Below, piece by piece: positions 18,729-20,653 of a stretch of DNA of 20,653 bases (positions are counted from its first letter, which is position 1; each line of letters opens with the position of its first letter). This DNA comes from Terfezia claveryi (taxonomy: Eukaryota; Ascomycota; Pezizomycetes; Pezizales; Pezizaceae), in contig WHUX01000530.1 of NCBI GenBank assembly GCA_015179025.1, forward strand, positions 1 through 20,653, written 5' to 3'. Made by a program: the position numbers and the translations under genes. The notes below the pieces were generated by a model. The model made no database searches, was not told where the DNA came from, and worked only from the letters and a program-made list of their open reading frames with translations.

Positions 18729-19398
18729 TGTAATAGAGAACGTTGTTTCATTGCTTATATAATTGATTATATACTTTTGTATTTCCTTTATCACTACTAT
18801 GTTATGTAACTAAGCCTCTTGGTTGAAGGACTAGCCTTCTACCACCTTCTACTACTTTATAAGCGTCTATAACATGCGGAATTTGCCATGGGAAGTTCCA
18901 TGGCACTTGCCATATGAAGACACCCTTATTATGGCTGCGTGACCTCTGTTTAAGGCGTGTTACTCATTACTATGGCCATATGACCATTGTTTAAGGTGTG
19001 TGACTCATTACTATAGCTACATGACCCCTTTTGTATAGCGTACTACCTTCTGGTGTGCCACCCTTTATTGTATTTATTTCATTATCATCAGATCTCCGAG
19101 GAGTATAAATAGGCTGCTAGATTTCCTGTGGAATCCACAAGAAACAACAAGCAAGCACATAGCAGCAAGCAAGCCTATATTCCAATCAGATCAAGATCAT
19201 ATAGCTTAGATAGCACAAATTATATAAGATAGATTATATCAGTTAATTACTGTTTCCTCTGGGAACATCCCACATAGTAATCTCCCTACCCTTCTAAGGT
19301 TTTACTTCTGTAGAACTGAAATACATAAACGTCCATGCCTACGGATATAGATTGTACAAACGGGACCAAATGAATACTGTCTAGTACCATTCATTACA
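18729..19398 (+). repeat. 3' long terminal repeat
   Basis: This 670-bp partner of 8019-8683 has the same TG/CA ends, the TATAAATA at 19104-19111 and the 41-bp U3 repeat. By eye there are roughly 60 differences from the 5' copy, mostly C/T and A/G changes. Confidence 0.95.
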
Positions 19399-19403
19399 TT
19401 CTT
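19399..19403. repeat. Target-site duplication, right copy (TTCTT)
   Basis: This is identical to 8014-8018 and follows the terminal CA of the 3' LTR directly. Confidence 0.93.
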
Positions 19404-20103
19404 GCAGACAAAGCAGCTCACGATGGTAGCAATATGGAAGTCAATGACTAAGCTAGAAGTAAAGGGAAAAGGTAAGCAAATCACCCACAAGTAGGCTGTA
19501 AGCTGTGACCTCAAAAATGATACAACTAAGTAGCAATCTGTCAATGCCAATGTAAAAAAGTCTTCTACTAGATGATTAACATCGAACTGCAAGAGCCAGG
19601 CATCTACCAGTAGTCCTATAAGTGAAAGTGTTCCATAGTTGCATGAATTGTATTTAATTGATTGAGTATTAATTAGGTTTCGTTGACTTTTCAGGCCACA
19701 ATCAATTTTTTGGAGGTAGGAGAATCAGCAAGATTGAGGAAACTAGTACTTACATATGAGTGTGACAGGATTTACTATCTAGCAATGAATCCTATGTGTC
19801 TACTAGGGGTCAACATAGAGGTACGGGAAGTTAAGGGAATTCCAGCTCTACTATTATGCAAAGTAGAAAGATAAACAAACCATTCCACAAGAATATGCTT
19901 GACATGTACTTACAAAATGTACTTGAACCATATCTTAACAGTCTGGGCAAGACACATCTCAGTCTATCTGTGAGTGACGTAGTTTGGACACAAACCAATT
20001 ATGATCATCATCACTACCTAGCATCGAAATAGATGTCCATGATAACAATTATAGACTGAATAGACCAAAGAAGTGACTGACAGGGGCCAAAGAAAATTCA
20101 TAG
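19404..20103. other. Right flank of the insertion; short unassigned frame
   Basis: This is the continuation of the pre-insertion locus. A forward frame at 19683-19874 (63 codons, no ATG start, beginning TTG) contains ARLRKLVLTYECDRIYYLAM and ends KVER. It follows CTTTTCAG, which could be an intron 3' splice site at about 19695. I do not recognise the peptide. The minus-strand frame at 19302-19592 crosses the LTR edge and is not credible. Confidence 0.35.
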
Positions 20104-20400
20104 CGAAATCGGAGCTTCACGCAGTTTAATAGAATAACAAAGGCTGTTGTGTATAATGTTGCAAATCGTATTGAAAGGATCACTTTTTTTGAGGAGCCTT
20201 TACCAGATGCTAATCGTACAGAATATCTTCTAGCACAAGTATCGAAGAAAGCTGAAAATGAGTATGGAGTAGATGAAGAGCACACAACTAAGATTGATGC
20301 ATATATAAGAGAGGTCATAGCAAATGTTAGAAAAGATGCTGACAATCCTTATCCAGCTGTGGAGTATCCAATCTCATATAAGATCGCATCTTGTCTATGA
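20104..20400 (+). CDS. Unrecognised coding fragment or exon
   Basis: This is an open frame of about 98 codons with no in-frame ATG, bounded by TAG at 20101 and TGA at 20398. The peptide is well mixed and polar (RIERITFFEEPLPDANRTEY, later YIREVIANVRKDADNPYP), unlike the low-complexity frames elsewhere, so it was probably coding once. It may be an internal exon or the tail of a broken gene. Downstream frames shift (RILSMKRS... at about 20384). I do not assign a family. It may belong with the charged-protein relic on the other side of the retrotransposon, but nothing in the sequence proves that. Confidence 0.4.
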   Translation, partial: RNRSFTQFNRITKAVVYNVANRIERITFFEEPLPDANRTEYLLAQVSKKAENEYGVDEEHTTKIDAYIREVIANVRKDADNPYPAVEYPISYKIASCL

Positions 20401-20653
20401 AGCGAAGCATCATGTCGCAAAACTCTATGACTTTGACTAAAACTGTAGTTCAGAGTACATTCAGAAAAGAGTTAGTTGGTTGTTGGATAAGGATTGTTTG
20501 ATATGCCAATGTGAAAAATAGGAAATAAGTGAATTCATAGGAAAAATGTGAGTCAACAGATACTGAGAATCCGGGGATGATCGAAGGGGTGGGGTCATAG
20601 ATTCAGAGCAACTGAAGGAGCATGATTCATTCATATGAATTTCTTTGATAGGA
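20401..20653. other. Window end, nothing recognised
   Basis: One frame stays open for about 40 codons after the preceding fragment and could be its frame-shifted continuation. No motif is seen. Confidence 0.3.

Larger units (their letters stand above)
8019..19398 (+). mobile_element. Ty3/gypsy chromovirus retrotransposon, complete but inactivated
   Basis: This is an 11,380-bp LTR retrotransposon bounded by two direct LTRs (TG...CA) and a perfect 5-bp target duplication. Internal order on the plus strand is gag, RT, RNase H, integrase, chromodomain, the Ty3/gypsy order. A clear protease DTG/DSG motif was not found. All coding parts carry stops and frameshifts. A 2.64-kb foldback element sits inside the integrase; without it the element is about 8.7 kb. 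The chromodomain places it among chromoviruses, which use the domain to direct integration to particular chromatin. The two LTRs differ at roughly a tenth of positions by eye, mostly transitions, so the insertion is old. Confidence 0.93.

Overview
This window looks like transposon-rich nuclear DNA from a filamentous fungus, most likely a basidiomycete of the Agaricomycetes. The case rests on two element types: a decayed Plavaka-type DDE transposase and a Ty3/gypsy chromovirus (integrase with a C-terminal chromodomain, 5-bp target duplication). The DNA is AT-rich and there is no bacterial gene or operon structure. I found no clearly intact protein-coding gene, and I noticed no tRNA, rRNA or CRISPR array, though I did not fold-search for them. 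Nearly everything readable is a relic broken by stop codons and frameshifts.

Layout. (1) 217-3112 (+): a full-length but dead Plavaka-like transposase. (2) 3340-3950: a minisatellite of about 111 bp period. (3) 4331-5400: a non-coding block with many copies, in both orientations, of a motif like ACCAACCAGACT, plus a long imperfect direct duplication. (4) 5769-7427: a broken gene for a lysine/glutamate-rich protein with two families of tandem repeats and an acidic/GGA-rich tail. (5) 8019-19398: a complete Ty3/gypsy chromovirus, 11,380 bp with its cargo, with two LTRs of about 665 and 670 bp (TG...CA) and a perfect TTCTT target duplication (8014-8018, 19399-19403). Inside it, in order, are gag with one CCHC knuckle, reverse transcriptase (YIDD), RNase H, an unexpected Cys/His-rich module, an integrase zinc-binding domain, an integrase D,D-35-E core and a chromodomain. 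(6) 14712-17353: a second element nested inside the integrase. It is a 2.64-kb foldback element with 13-bp perfect inverted ends, whose interior (about 15086-17096) is a giant palindrome of roughly 1-kb arms built from tandem repeats. (7) 19404-20653: the right half of the locus the retrotransposon entered, with two short unrecognised reading-frame fragments.

Order of events. The Plavaka copy and the charged-protein gene decayed at this locus. The chromovirus inserted at TTCTT, and the foldback element then split its integrase exactly between the zinc-binding domain and the catalytic core. The LTRs differ at roughly 60 of about 670 positions (counted by eye), mostly transitions, so the insertion is old. 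Many stop codons sit where the families normally have Trp, Arg or Gln, as expected from C-to-T decay (RIP-like mutation or methylcytosine deamination). The most interesting items are the giant palindrome and the Cys/His module between RNase H and integrase.
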